Below, one piece after another: positions 37,760-49,900 of a stretch of 64,000 nucleotides of DNA. Origin of the DNA: Vermamoeba vermiformis (Eukaryota; Tubulinea; Echinamoebida); the NCBI GenBank assembly GCA_045837725.1, contig JBEWZL010000260.1, positions 620,001 through 684,000 of the forward strand, given 5' to 3'. The notes beneath the pieces are model-generated. The model was not told where the DNA came from, ran no database searches, and saw nothing but the letters and a program-made list of their open reading frames with translations. Made by a program: the position numbers and the translations under genes. The first letter of the stretch is position 1, and each line of letters opens with the position of its first letter.

Positions 37760-39418
37760 ATGCTCGGCAAACTATTGGCGCTGTTCGCTGTCGTGGCGTT
37801 AACAACGCAGATCCACGCTCAATCCAGTATTTCACTGCCTTTGTGCGGCAACTTCAATGAAATATATATGTACTACGTGCACGTTAGTGTTGGTACCCCA
37901 GGCAACGATTTCACAGTGGTAGTTGATACTGGAAGGTGCGTAGTAAATTTCTGGATCGATCCATCCTTAAAAACTTTACTACACAAATTTGATTAATACG
38001 GCAAAAATATGCAACAATTTTGATAAAATATTTCTAATATTTTTTAATGTTCAGCTCCGACCTCCTCGTTCCGGATGTGAATTGCAAACCCTGCTTTGGC
38101 GGTAATAACAGATCTCACACATATATTTCAATATTAATACCTAATATAGGCAACAGACAATACTACTACAACGGCACTCGTTCATCGAGTTCACAAGCCA
38201 TCAGTTGTGACGGCACTTCACCGTACAATTGCCAGGCCTGCACCTTAGACAGTAAGTGACCAATCCCCGCACGATTGTACTCACACGTGTTGCTAGAGAA
38301 GTGCATGTTCACCATTCCCTACGCGGGCATTGAAGAGGTCGCCAATATGTATCAAGACACGGTCAATGTGGCTGACACGAGTGTCTCGGCCGTGTTTGGC
38401 TCGATCACGGACATCAAGCAGAACATGCGCAAACGTACGTGAAGATACTAGGGGATGGGATATATATATACTAACACTAGTCGCAGGCCACGCAAACAGT
38501 GTGCTGCAGTTCAATCCCGCGCACTATCCTGAAGGCATGTGGGGCATGGCCTATTCATCGCTCAACGCTGCTGGTGCTGCGCCGTTGTTCGACGTGTTGG
38601 TGCGTGCATTGCTGAGTGCTCGAGACTGTCATCTTAACAGCACATTATTAGGTCGAGAATGGACTCCCCAATCAGTTCTCGTTGTGCATGAACACGGTCC
38701 AAGGCGGTGGTCTGTTGACCCTCGGCGCCATCGACACTACTGGGTACGTATATAACGACACTAGGCAAGCAAGGTGCATGCATTAATATCCTTATTAGTG
38801 CCAATGTGCAGTACACACCGATCATCAAAGAACGCTTCTACAACGTGTTCATTCAAGACATGCAAGTCAACGGCTATTCACTCGGTCTCGATCCGTCAGT
38901 CTACAACACACAGTACGTGCCATTAACAGCCCTGTGAACACGATATTAATCGCAATTCCAGGAACACGATTGTTGACAGCGGCACTCCGACCATGACCGT
39001 GCCGACAGCCGTGTGGCAAGGCATGCTGCGTCTGTTCAATAAGATGTGCGACGAGACACCCTTGCCCGGTGTGTGCATCGACATTCAAGCCCCCAATGCC
39101 ACGCTGTTTGACGGTGTGTGCTACGAGCTGACTGACGATCAGATCGCGCAGTTCCCGACCTTGTCATTCACGCTCAAGAACAATGTCGTGCTCACGTACG
39201 AGCCCCAAGCATATTTGCAGACACTGTGGTACTGCGACAGCGCTGAGGCCCGAAATGGCGGCACAATGGTCGGATTCGGTGTGCAAGAAGATCCATCCGG
39301 ATTCGGAACTGTGTTTGGCGCAACATTCATGCAACAATACACTACGATATTTGACCGCGACAATGTGCGCATTGGATTCACGAGAGATTTGCCCTGTCAG
39401 AGCTCTTTGTGCTATTAA
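37760..39418 (+). CDS. Secreted or lysosomal pepsin-like aspartic protease
   Basis: A signal peptide (MLGKLLALFAVVALTTQIHA) is followed by a two-lobed pepsin fold. The first catalytic motif, VVDTGSSDLLVP, is completed across the first intron (37936-38054). The second is VDSGTPTMTVP. Other features are NPAHYPEGMWGMAYSSL, FSLCMNTVQGGGLLTLG and the C-terminal FGATFMQQYTTIFDRDNVRIGF. Many cysteines suggest disulfides. It has about seven introns. There is little or no propeptide between signal and mature fold, which is short for an A1-family protease. The likely role is digestion in food vacuoles or secretion. Confidence 0.9.
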
Positions 39419-39529
39419 TTCAGATCCGGACAATATTCGTCGACAAATAAAAAATTACAGAACTTAAGGCAAGGTCAATATTATTTATGTACAAATGATG
39501 CCATCTATGTTACAACTCGGTTCGTGCCA

Positions 39530-41234
39530 TTATACGAGAGTGCTGAGCTCTTGTTGCAAAGCAGTCATCAGCGCGCTCTTCGAATTAATCGTCGCTTGTT
39601 GCCGCGCAATTTTAGCTTCCAAACGGCCCTACACATAACCATGTAAGTCCTAGTACTTGACTAATACTACGCTCTTATCGGCTACTTACGCGCATCACTT
39701 CGTTGAGTTCTAACGGCACTGCGGCAATGTCGCCGTCGACTTGTTTTTGCAGCGCTGCGATGTCGGACTGAATGCGCGCCAATTGTTCTTGCAGCTCTGC
39801 AACGCGTGGATTGACCGCTACAACAATATGATAAGAAACGTAGTCATAATAGTGCGGCCTATAATCCTTACGCTTGGCTTCTTGTACAATTTTCATCGGC
39901 TCGGGTGCGGATGTAGCAGTATTATTATTATTAGTTACCGCTGTAGGTGCCGTCTCTGGTGCAGTCGCTTGAGCTTTTGGCGCCTTTTTCCTGTAATTTG
40001 AGCGATTAGAACTGCTACACAGACAAAATTTCCTTTTTAGGAAATAGGTTATCGATCTGTTCCAGTACGTACTTGCGTTCTTTCTTCTCTTTAGGCTCGC
40101 CTTCTTTTTCTTCCTTCTTTTTTCGTGGCTTCTTCGGTTTCTTGCCCTCTTCACCTGCAGCAGTCGCAGTTCCATCACCAGTAGCCGCGGCGCCATCTGC
40201 TGGTTGAGCTCCATCCGCCGCAGCCTCGCCCTTTTTTCTTCGTTTCTTCTTAGGCTTCTCTCCATTCTCGCCGTCAGCTCCCTCCTCGCCTTCTGTTTTT
40301 CTTTTGCGTTTTTTGGGCGTTTTCTTCTCGCCTTCTGGTTGCGCTGGCAAACCCATCTCTTTCAACAACTCGCTTTCATGCACAATTTCAATATCTACAT
40401 ATAAGGATAGCTCATTAATATATTGATCGTATAATGCGCTCTCTAAGGCTTACTTTCGCTTGCAGCGTACGCATCTCCTCGCATGCGGCGCAACAATTCT
40501 TCTTCTGCGGCCAAAACTTCTTCTCGCTATAAATAGCGTTATAATTAATGTACGTATATTGGTTTCAGTTAGTAATTTTAACGTACAGGAACTTCAGGAC
40601 GTTTTCTGAATTTTCTTTGACGGATGTTCTTCGTGGCTGGAGTGACGCCCATATCAACTAGTCTATAGTTATGATCGTATAGTTTAGGAGGAGGCGCTGC
40701 CTCCTCTCCTTCTTTCTTCTCTTCGTTGTCTTTTTTCTCTTCCACGAGCAGCATCTGCGTTTGCAAATTAGCTCGACTGGATCACGATCGATAAATAATG
40801 TTTCGCTGAATGTAAATATCTAATGAATATTACCTGTCCTATATCCCCGCTCTTATAATATGACCGCATATCAAGCGTTTTGTGTGTTTCGACGACGCAA
40901 GGCAGATCGACCAAAGTTAATTTGTATTCTTGACCTTCGACAACAAATTTTCCATGCCGAGAATCTATAATAATATTATTTATAATTTATTCAACGCGTT
41001 TTAGACCAAAATAAATATTTCAGAATTTTTAGTAATTTTTGTTTTATTTAATTTTCAGATGTTCTTCACTGTATAACTTTGTTGCTTCGCCATATCACTA
41101 TATCAATTATTATTACCTGTAAATGAAAATTCTACTTCGTCTAAATCATTATCTTTCATCATGTGATGGATTTGCTTCGCCACCTCGGGTGGTACTCGCA
41201 ATAAAAATTGTTCTTCCAAGCCAACATCGGTCAT
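39530..41234 (-). CDS. TAF7: TFIID subunit TAF7 (TAFII55) homologue
   Basis: The N-terminal TAFII55 domain is well kept: LEEQFLLRVPPEVAKQI, then DSRHGKFVVEG, LVDLPCVVETHKTLD, YYKSGDIGQMLLVEE and the arginine-rich TPATKNIRQRKFRKRP. The middle is a long Lys/Glu/Ala-rich disordered region (KKPKKKRRKKG repeats). The tail is a coiled coil (VNPRVAELQEQLARIQSDIAALQ) ending in LQQELSTLV, as in animal TAF7. TAF7 binds TAF1 and restrains its activity during preinitiation. The first ATG at 41234 begins MTDVGLEEQ, just before the domain. About six introns. Confidence 0.9.
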
Positions 41235-41599
41235 TTTAACTAAAATATGAATATGTTGGTACTTGTGTTATTTACAATGAAAAAAATTGCAAGTCGTTCA
41301 AGGCGCAGAAAAAGAGCGAAAAAGTTGGTCAGAAAAATTTCAACGGCTAGAGGGAAGGCTGTTACTGGATTAGACAGATGTAATATCGGCATTGCATAAA
41401 CTTGTTACTTGTATCTCCGTTTTATTACTGAAATTGTATTAGATAAAAAGAGTTCTCAAAAAATAATTCACTTGCCTGCAAATGTCTTTGGCAAACTCAG
41501 ACCTGCAAACATTTTGTCTAATTTCTTGTTTCAGACTGAACGCCACTAGATACCACCAGATACCAGTACAATAATAAATACTTCCTTATTAACGGTGCA
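41235..41599. other. Divergent spacer, TAF7 / ATPase remnant
   Basis: About 365 AT-rich bases with no visible gene, RNA or repeat. Confidence 0.4.
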
Positions 41600-42560
41600 A
41601 TGCAAGCATTAAAAACACGAGCCCTAAATGGACTGCGCTATGTAGCTACAGTTGGCAAGTCGTTGCTCAAATAGCGTTACGCGTGCTGACCAGATCGTTT
41701 AATAGGCGTAGGGCTATTAGCACTGGAGGCTGGAGATCGTTTAATAGAAAAGCACCAAAAGTCGCAGATTCGTCGTGCGTTTCTCAACAAACAAAAATTA
41801 AAACAGAAGCCTCTGTCCACCGACTTCTCTCCTATAAAAACCCCTCATTTTGAATGGGCCATAGACAATACCTTAGAAGCCAATCGAAGAGAGCAATTGA
41901 CGGTGATCCACGGAAAAGAAAAGATCGGCAAATCCGCGTACATTACTATCGCAACTCAACAAAAATACTTCTCCTGGAGCTCGCTACGTTGATGTTAGAA
42001 AAATTTACGATTCTCTTGAAGATAAATCGTTGGTGCTGCCGGCTGCTTTAGCCGAAGCCCTAAACGTAAATCTGAGATTTGTTGGCAACAGTTTGGTTAG
42101 TCAAATCTTTCCAAGTAAGAAATCATACCATTATTGCCATTTTGCTTATATTAGTTAAAGTAATGCGAGTCAACGGCGAAAGACAGCTGGATTTACTCTT
42201 GCGGATGTACGGGGCGGTAAACAAACAAATTCGCAGAGAGAAGAACTATGCACCTGTGATAGTCCTAGATAATCTCCACGATGACATTATCGAGTCTCAG
42301 CGATCTGAATTCTATTATCTAGCTGGCATGGCCATCAATTTTGGAACAAATGCGTCCGTGATCGGACAAGGCCGCTTTGTGTTCGTTACAAATGGGAACA
42401 AACTCGAGTATCACTCAGTGTATCCTTGTAAGTGCTGAATAGTGCCATTCAGTGCATACTTTAACTAACGGATGCGCATTTATCAAGGTGAGTTCCGCGT
42501 GGTCGAGTTTCCAGTACACGACGCTAAGAATGGCGCAGTTAGCTGCTACAGAACAAAACG
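41600..42560 (+). pseudogene. Decayed P-loop (AAA-like) ATPase gene
   Basis: From an ATG at 41600 (MQALKTRALNGLRYVATVG), a GC-AG intron (41655-41720) leads to LEAGDRLIEKHQKSQIRRAF. Then comes a Walker A-like loop, VIHGKEKIGKSAYI. Family-like sequence continues only in another frame after an A5 run near 41960 (SPGARYVDVRKIYDSLEDK). An intron at about 42110-42155 is followed by VNGERQLDLLLRMYG, the Walker B-like PVIVLDNLHDD and FVFVTNGNK. The last exon around 42490-42545 switches frame again or stops early. At least one, probably two, frame breaks suggest a pseudogene. A sequencing error in the A-run cannot be excluded. The protein family is a P-loop ATPase I cannot name. Confidence 0.55.
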
Positions 42561-43024
42561 AAGATGAGTTTGCAACGCTCGAGTGAGTTAACTGACAGTA
42601 CTTGGCGGCAATAACACGCAGCATTGTACCAATCACAAGTTATTGGCACTGAACAGCGAAATGGAAAAGTACATCCAATTCGAAGGCCGAATAAATCACC
42701 AAATATATTTGGAAGAGGCCCTAATTCTACCGAACTAATTGGCGTTTTAATTATTATTTTTAGCAATTTTTTGAATTTCATAACGGGCTTTTCGTTCAAT
42801 TTGTTGTTAAAAAAACGGATCGTGTCATAGTTGAATTAGATGTCATTTAACTTACCTTGACGCCATCACTTGATTATCGAAATATTATTGCATGCTCAGA
42901 GTCCTTGATGTTGAATGTTGAGTCGTGTTGCTCCTGCGGTTGGCAAAGTAACGACAATTTTCAAAAGCCAAAAATCGGTGGAGTGCCGTTATTTCAAGAG
43001 TCTCACTTTAACTAAGTACCATAT
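42561..43024. other. Spacer upstream of the sedolisin gene
   Basis: About 460 bases. The first part may contain a final eroded exon of the ATPase remnant (around 42621-42740). The rest is AT-rich and holds the sedolisin promoter. Confidence 0.35.
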
Positions 43025-45485
43025 ATGAAGTATTATATATTTATATTGTGCGTAGTAGCTGCTGTTTGGGCTGCCTCCATCCCACTTGGCAGAACGCGCA
43101 TGGAAAATCTCATGTACACCCAGCACCACGTCCCTGCTGGATGGCGCAGTATTGAAAAGATTAATACTAAGCAAGATTTGCACCTAATTATTGCTTTGAA
43201 ACAACGCAACGTCGATCGCTTGTTGGAAATTTTCAATGCCGTCTCAGACCCCAACTCTAAACGTAAGATTGCGATAGATTTGTATTATATCATTACGCTT
43301 TAAATTATGATAATTATTTCTGATTTATTTCCTGTAGAATATGGAAAGTTTTTGACAATTGATGAAATCCATTCTTTGGTCGCTCCTGCGCCTTACGCTG
43401 TCGATGCTGTCGCCAGTTGGTTGAAGGTAATCATCCATAATATTATATGCACGATCAAATATTGATACACTCAATAATACTTTCAACTACTTAGCAAAAC
43501 AATGCCAAATCCGTCGAGCACAAGAACGATTTCCTCGAAGTAGTTATCGACGTTATGGACGCCAATAAGATGTTGGCATGCGAGTTCCACCGCTTCGAGC
43601 ACCGAGCCAGCGGCAAGCGTCTCATCCGTTCCGCGACAGCTTACAGCGTGCCGTCAGATCTGGTGCAGCACATTGACTTTGTCGGAGGTGTGACGCACTT
43701 CCCTAAAGTCCGCAAACCAATCATCAACAGCGCTGTCAAGAACGCGAAGGGTCCCGATGGCGAGACCTTGTTGGACTTGCAAGTGACCCCGTGGCTGTTG
43801 CGCGGCCTGTACTCGGTGGGTGATGTGCAGGGCAAGTCGAGCAAGAACTCGCAGTGCGTGGCTCAGTTCTTGGAAGAGTACTACACGCAAGGTAAGACTG
43901 CACTAACCTGCGATGAGTGACACGTGTCATATTGAACTGCTGACACTTGACATCTTTGCAGTGGATTTGGACGAATTCTTTTTGTTGTTCTACCGCCAGG
44001 CCCTGGGCAACAGTCCCACGTTGATTGGTCCCGATCACTTCCCTGCTGGCACTGAAGCCAGTCTCGACATCCAATACATCATGAGTGTTGGTGCGTAGCA
44101 GCTAATCATACATACCACTATTCACCACTAACACGCTGTTGTGACTGCAGGTGCCAATGTTCCCACCGTGTTTTGGAGCAATCCTGGCCGTCACGAGGGT
44201 CAAGAACCGTTCTTGAAGTGGCTCGTTGACGTTGACAACACTCAAAACCCTCCTTATGTCATCTCTGTCAGGTACGAATGCGATGATTGACGCCATTATA
44301 AATCACTTGTTAATGTCCTCGTGCAGCTACGGTGACGACGAGAACAGTTTGAGCTTGGACTACACGAACAGAATCAACATTGAGTTCGTCAAGCAAGGTA
44401 CGATCTTATTGCCTAAAATAAGACTGATCTAACGTGCATGACAGGTGTGAGAGGTATTTCGTTCTTATTCGCTTCAGGTGACGATGGTGTTGGTGGATCT
44501 GACTTCGGTGACTGCAACCAATTCGTGCCTAGTAAGTGTCATTGCCTTATTTGGTAATCTTTTACTTATCTTTTTCAGACTACCCTGCCAGCTCTCCTTA
44601 CGTCACTGCTGTTGGTGGTACCACTCTCGACGGCTGGTTTGAGGTACGTGCCGTGATATGACACGTGTCAAAGTGTCACTTGTAACGTTCCTTTTTTAGA
44701 CCGGCAATGAAGTCGTGAACGGACTGTCAGGCGGTGGTTTCTCGAACTACTTCTTCCGTCCTAATTACCAGCGCGAGGCTGTGAACGCTTATTTGGTCAA
44801 TGAACTGTAAGTCTCGTTCATGAACGGAACTTGACACGTAAATTTATCAATTAGTCTCGTTAATTTTGACTAATGACACTTTGTGTTCCACGTGTCAAAG
44901 TGTCACTTTAATACATTATTGACGCCTCCTCGTGCAGTAAATCATTGCCGCCATACTCGTACTGGAACACCACTGGCCGTGCGTACCCCGATGTCTCGGC
45001 ACTCTCAGCCAACTACGTGATCGTGACCAATCTGATCCCCGTGCCCGGTGTGGCAGGCACGAGTTGTGCCGCACCAGTGTTCAGCGGTGTGATGGCACTG
45101 CTCAATGACTTGCGGCTGCAGAATGGCAAGAGTCCGCTCGGCTTTTTGAACCCCTTGCTCTACGACATGGCAGTGAAATATCCCAAAACTTTCACCGACA
45201 TCACGCAAGGTATATTTTGGGCTATTTTTTAGTTTTGGATCGAGCTATTCTTGGGCGTATATTAATTGCTGGTATTAATAGGCTCTAACCCTGGTTGCGG
45301 AACCGACGGATTTCCCGCGGCAGCTGGATGGGATCCCAGCAGTGGTCTTGGTATGTTATCGCTTACAATTGAACGAGGGGTCACGCGATCCGTCTCGACA
45401 TCCACCAGAAAGCTGAAATCCTAATCGCTTGAATTTAGGTTCTCCTAACTATGCTGAGATGGCCAAGGTCATTTTGAATTATTAG
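43025..45485 (+). CDS. Sedolisin-family (S53) serine-carboxyl peptidase, TPP1/physarolisin-like
   Basis: A signal peptide (MKYYIFILCVVAAVWA) leads into a long inhibitory prodomain with LHLIIALKQRNVDRLLEIF and YGKFLTIDEIHSLVAP. The mature domain carries the Glu/Asp pair in AGTEASLDIQYIMS, the oxyanion Asp in FLFASGDDGVGG, the nucleophile Ser in GTSCAAPVFSG, and a C-terminal calcium site in GSNPGCGTDGFPAAAGWDPSSGLGSPNY-type sequence. A Cys follows the catalytic Ser where Ala is common (GTSAS). About twelve introns interrupt the gene. Sedolisins are acid peptidases of lysosomes or the extracellular space, and this one pairs functionally with the aspartic protease 4 kb upstream. Two introns carry the TGACACGTGTCA palindrome. 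Confidence 0.93.
43918..43929. repeat. TGACACGTGTCA palindrome in sedolisin intron
   Basis: A perfect 12-bp palindrome in the intron at about 43893-43961. A further TGACACTTGACA lies 12 bp downstream. Confidence 0.75.
44659..44670. repeat. TGACACGTGTCA palindrome in a second sedolisin intron
   Basis: A perfect palindrome followed immediately by AAGTGTCACTTG. The next intron repeats CACGTGTCAAAGTGTCAC at about 44889-44906. Confidence 0.75.
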
Positions 45486-45633
45486 AGCGCTTGGTTCATT
45501 CAATAAAGGTACATCTGCGCCTTTACAAAAACATTTTGGCTATTTTATATACTTTGTCTTTACAATATGAGGTATTTGGGCGATGAACTTGCCCTATACA
45601 ACTAATTATCAAGCGTAAGCTTCTCATCGAGCT

Positions 45634-46517
45634 TTAAGCTTGCAATTTGCTCTTCTTAGCAGCTTGTTCTTCGACTGCGGCATCCGCATCCAATTTACGC
45701 TTGACGCCTTGCTTATCCTCGGCCTCTTGTGCTTCAATGGCATCCGTGAGCTCTTGAATGGGGATCTTAGTCACTTGCTTCACTTTGAGCATCGTGCTCG
45801 CCAGCACATCTTCACCGATAGCACTTGCCTTCAATCTTTCGACAGCAGTCTTTTTCTGCTCATCGCTGCAATTACCGGTAAATATTTGAACAATAACAAA
45901 AGACATTCTACGCAATATTGCCGTATCAAAGTAAATTTTAAGCAGATTTCGCGACTTAGTTTCAGACCACTGATTTACCTTAGTTTCTCCTTCAAAGCAG
46001 GGACCATGTGATACTCCTCACGCAAGATATGAACTCTCTCGTTCATAAACATGCCAACTAAGAAGTCGTGGAGCTCTTGCATCAAGTGCGAGCTAATCTC
46101 ACGGCCTAAAAGTTGATCGAGTGTTTCAAACTCGTGCAGCTTGTAGGTATGATCGACTTCGTACGAGCCATGCAAGTAAGGAGCCTTGTCGTCAATCGAG
46201 GAGAGCAATTCCTCCTCGATCTGAGTGTGCAAGGTAAACTTTTCTTTCATCAACGTGAGCTGAGAATTAGATGAGTCAGATCAGCCGAAAGAAGGTCTTC
46301 CCTATCGTAGAATAGCACTTACTGATTGTTTGAGGTCATTGAAGCCTTGCGGGTCCAAAGAGATACGCAGCGGATCGAGCATCTTGAGCGCGACAGCAGC
46401 CATCTCTTTGTATTCGTGGTGGATCTTCAAAAATGTATCGGTGAACTCGTCGCCTGTCAAGTTAAGTTCATTCTTGTCCAAGAGATGCAGCTTCTTCTTC
46501 AATAAGTCCATAGCCAT
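45634..46517 (-). CDS. Unrecognised helical protein with C-terminal nuclear localisation-like tail
   Basis: Three exons from the ATG at 46517 (MAMDLLKKKLHLLDKNEL). The protein is almost entirely helical and charged, with LHEFETLDQLLGREISSHLM and ELHDFLVGMFMNERVHILREE. The C-terminal part is VKQVTKIPIQELTDAIEAQEAE, then GVKRKLDADAAVEEQAAKKSKLQA-type sequence, which looks like a bipartite nuclear signal. Junctions at about 46256-46310 and 45870-45975 keep the frame. I do not recognise the family. Confidence 0.65.
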
Positions 46518-46935
46518 GTTTGATGAATTAGTTTTTTTGAGATGTAGCTTTGATGTTTTCAATCCGAAAACAAAGAGAATAATGGAGTGAAAATTTATCG
46601 CTGCCGAAATATCCTTTTGTAATTTTGATCAGGGGAAGAAACAGAATTGGAAGAAAATCCATTCAAAAAGCAGAAATTTGTAGCAGATCTCACCTAACTG
46701 ACTAAAAAAATTGAAATTCGTTCTTTAGATATCTAAAACAGTATTTTCATCGCGCGAGGGCCTATTTGTAGATCGACATGCCCTGATTTACCATACTGGA
46801 CGGAAAGCGCTCCCAGATCAAGTTATTTCGAAAGAATTTTATCTTCCTCGCTACTGTACATTATATTTACATTGAGGTCCTTTCAAGCCATCAAAATCAA
46901 TCTACATCAATAAGCTTATCTAGACTAGATTGATC
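46518..46935. other. Intergenic spacer
   Basis: About 420 bases between two minus-strand genes, AT-rich. It contains the promoter of the helical-protein gene and the 3' end region of the 7-TM gene. No gene was seen. Confidence 0.4.
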
Positions 46936-49900
46936 TTATACATTGTCCGCTGCCAAACCACTACGCGGGCTATCGATGGCGGTAGACAGGCGCGAGTTAT
47001 CAACCATGATAGACAGGCGCAAGCTCTCAACGTTGGTAGACAGACGCGAGCTATCAACCATGGTAGACAGACGCGAACTATCAATCATGGTAGACAGGCG
47101 CGAGCTATCAATCATGGTAGACAGACGCGAGGTATCAACGGCGGCAGAGAGGCGCGGTGTGGAAGGAGCACTCGAGGTCTTGCCAGTCGACGCAGTGGAC
47201 ATGTGGCGATCTTTGCCTGCATTGGCTGGCTTGGGATTGATCATCATCAGCACTGAGCACGAGCTGAGCGTCATCAGCGACCACAGGGCAAATAGACCAG
47301 CATCTATTGGAACATATTCTTAAGTACGATGTCGTATAATACCGATTTTAAGTAGGCTTACAGTAAGAGATCGGATCCAATATGAAGTCGATCAGCAACA
47401 CGTGCAAGACTGCCATCGAGATCATTGAAAACCCATTCAAAATGAGAAATCTGATGTAAACGTGTTAGTATATAGCTATTGAAAATAATTTGAAGACTTA
47501 CCTCGTTTGTTTTTGCACGATCTCTTTCTTAAAGAATGAAAGTCCCTCGACCCGTTTGATCGCCCTAAACACAGAGCCTAATTAGAATTCACGTACATGA
47601 CTTTCAATATTCGTTATAGGTGCCTACCTCAGCACTAATGCACCAAGGATTATGAACATGATAGCTAACAAAGCTGTAATACTGGCGTACACCACACCGC
47701 TCGCCAACACAATCGTGCGATTCTCTTTGTTCAAGCCACGCAGTAGACCCACTGTTAGATCAACGCCGATGAATAGAACTCCAACTCCGATGAAGGCATA
47801 ACGTGTTTTTGATAGCCTAAAGCAATTTGTTAGCATTCGAACGAGATTGCGGTTAGATCAGCGCGTGCTTACCAAACGAATTTTCGAGGAATGCTTGACG
47901 ACGGCTTCAAGACATTATCGATCCAGAAGAAGCAGATAGCTACAGTAGCCATATACCAAAAGGCGTTGGGCAGTTGTTGCAGGACGCTGGATGTGAGGTA
48001 AGTGTAAACTCCGCGCATGTTGAGTGGATCTCCGGCATAGACAGCTCGGAACACCGCGCTGATAATCTCAAACACGATCATAATACTAGGGAACTATCAA
48101 TTGTCGTCTGAAAAGAATGAGAAGTCAGATCAACGAATCGCCAGTACAAATTAGTAAAATTCAGATTGAAGATTCTGCGTATTATTTCGATCGATAAACA
48201 TAGGAATAATTCAATGAGAAGTATTAACATCATTAATGAGCATACCTTGAGTTGTGGTTGAAGAGCAAGATCCATTTGTACACGCCAAAGCCGATTACCA
48301 CAGCGCTAAATACGACCATAACGATGGTAAACAAGTTGATAAGGCCATCATTAGAGCTATAATAGCATTCTTATTAGTAACTACGCTCATAATTTCGATA
48401 TCAATTTCGCAATTTAAATTCAGTCAAAAGAGATCTGGTACGTACACTGAATCCCAAGGGTTTGGATCATTAGCTGGAAGTGCAACCACTAGTGTCTATA
48501 ATAGTACAATCGGAGTTAGTTTTCTGAACCACAATGCGAATCACATCCAGCGCTATCTTACAGATGCGACTTGAGAAGAGTAATCCGCGAGAGTATTGAA
48601 GTCATCGTTGGAAATCTCGAAGATAGGTATAGACACGGTAATATCCGAGCTATAATAACAGTGATTAGTACGCGCTCTATATATCAAATTTCCTTTTTTA
48701 GATCCGCAACAATTTAAAAACGTAGCGACACCTGTCACGGTCAATAAAAATTATTTTGCTTCGCGATTACACAGTATCTGTATTAGTTTTGTAAATTTCG
48801 GGCGTAAATGATTCTTATTGAATTAATTAATGCGAGAATATATTATTACCAACGAATCCGTTTACATACCCTGTATCTTGTTTTTTGTACTTTCCATAAC
48901 CAGGCTCGCCTTCTACTGCAATAATAATAGCCACAGCACCTGCTTGTTCAGCATTCCTATGAAATTGAATTGTGAATCAGCAGAAATTAACGCGAATTCA
49001 CAAAACTAAATTGCAAGTGTAAACGACCGGAAATTACGTAAATATATGATGGCATGCGCATATGAATACTTACCATGCTTGTTGTAATGAGCTGCAGCCC
49101 TTGAAACTCGTCATGACTATCTTCCCGGTCAGATTCAGCGCAGGATCATCAAAACTCTGGCCCACGGGCACAATCTCGGTGAACTTTCCGTTGTTGTTCT
49201 TCTTTGTCTTATCTGAATTAGGGTTAGCTTGTGGTGGTTTGCCGCGCTTTTTGTCCGAGGGTGCATCTAGAAAAAATTAAAATTCGTTAGTAAATCGCAG
49301 AGAATCTTTTGGGAATTGTTTACTTTCGCTCCCAGGAGTCTCTTGAGGATCCTCGGTTTGAGGATTATTCGGTTCTGCTTTAGGAGGCTTACCATGAGGA
49401 GTATCGCCGTTGTTGTTTGGATTGTCGTTCGATCCGCCTGCTTGTGGAGGCTGTCCGTGCGGCGAGTTGTTGTTACCATTGTTGCCGTTATTGTCCGCTT
49501 GTGGGGGCGAGTTGTTATTGCCATTATTGCCGTTGTTGCCTGCTTGTGGGGGCGAGTTGTTGTTACCATTGTTGCCATTGTTTCCATTATTACCGTTGTT
49601 ATTATTGTTACCATTATTGCCGTTGTTTCCATTGTTGCCATTGTTATTATTGTTGCCGTTGTTGCCATTATTGCCTGCTTGTGGGGGCTTTCCATGCGGC
49701 GAGTTGTTATTACCATTGTTGCCGTTGTTGCCATTGTTACTTCCATTGTTTCCGTTGTTGTTATTATTACCGTTGTTGCCATTGTTGTTATTATTGTTGC
49801 CATTGTTGCCGTTGTTTCCATTGTTCGATCCGGTTGGCGAGTTGTTATTACCGTTGTTTCCATTATTGCCGTTGTTGTTACCATTGTTACCATTGTTGCC

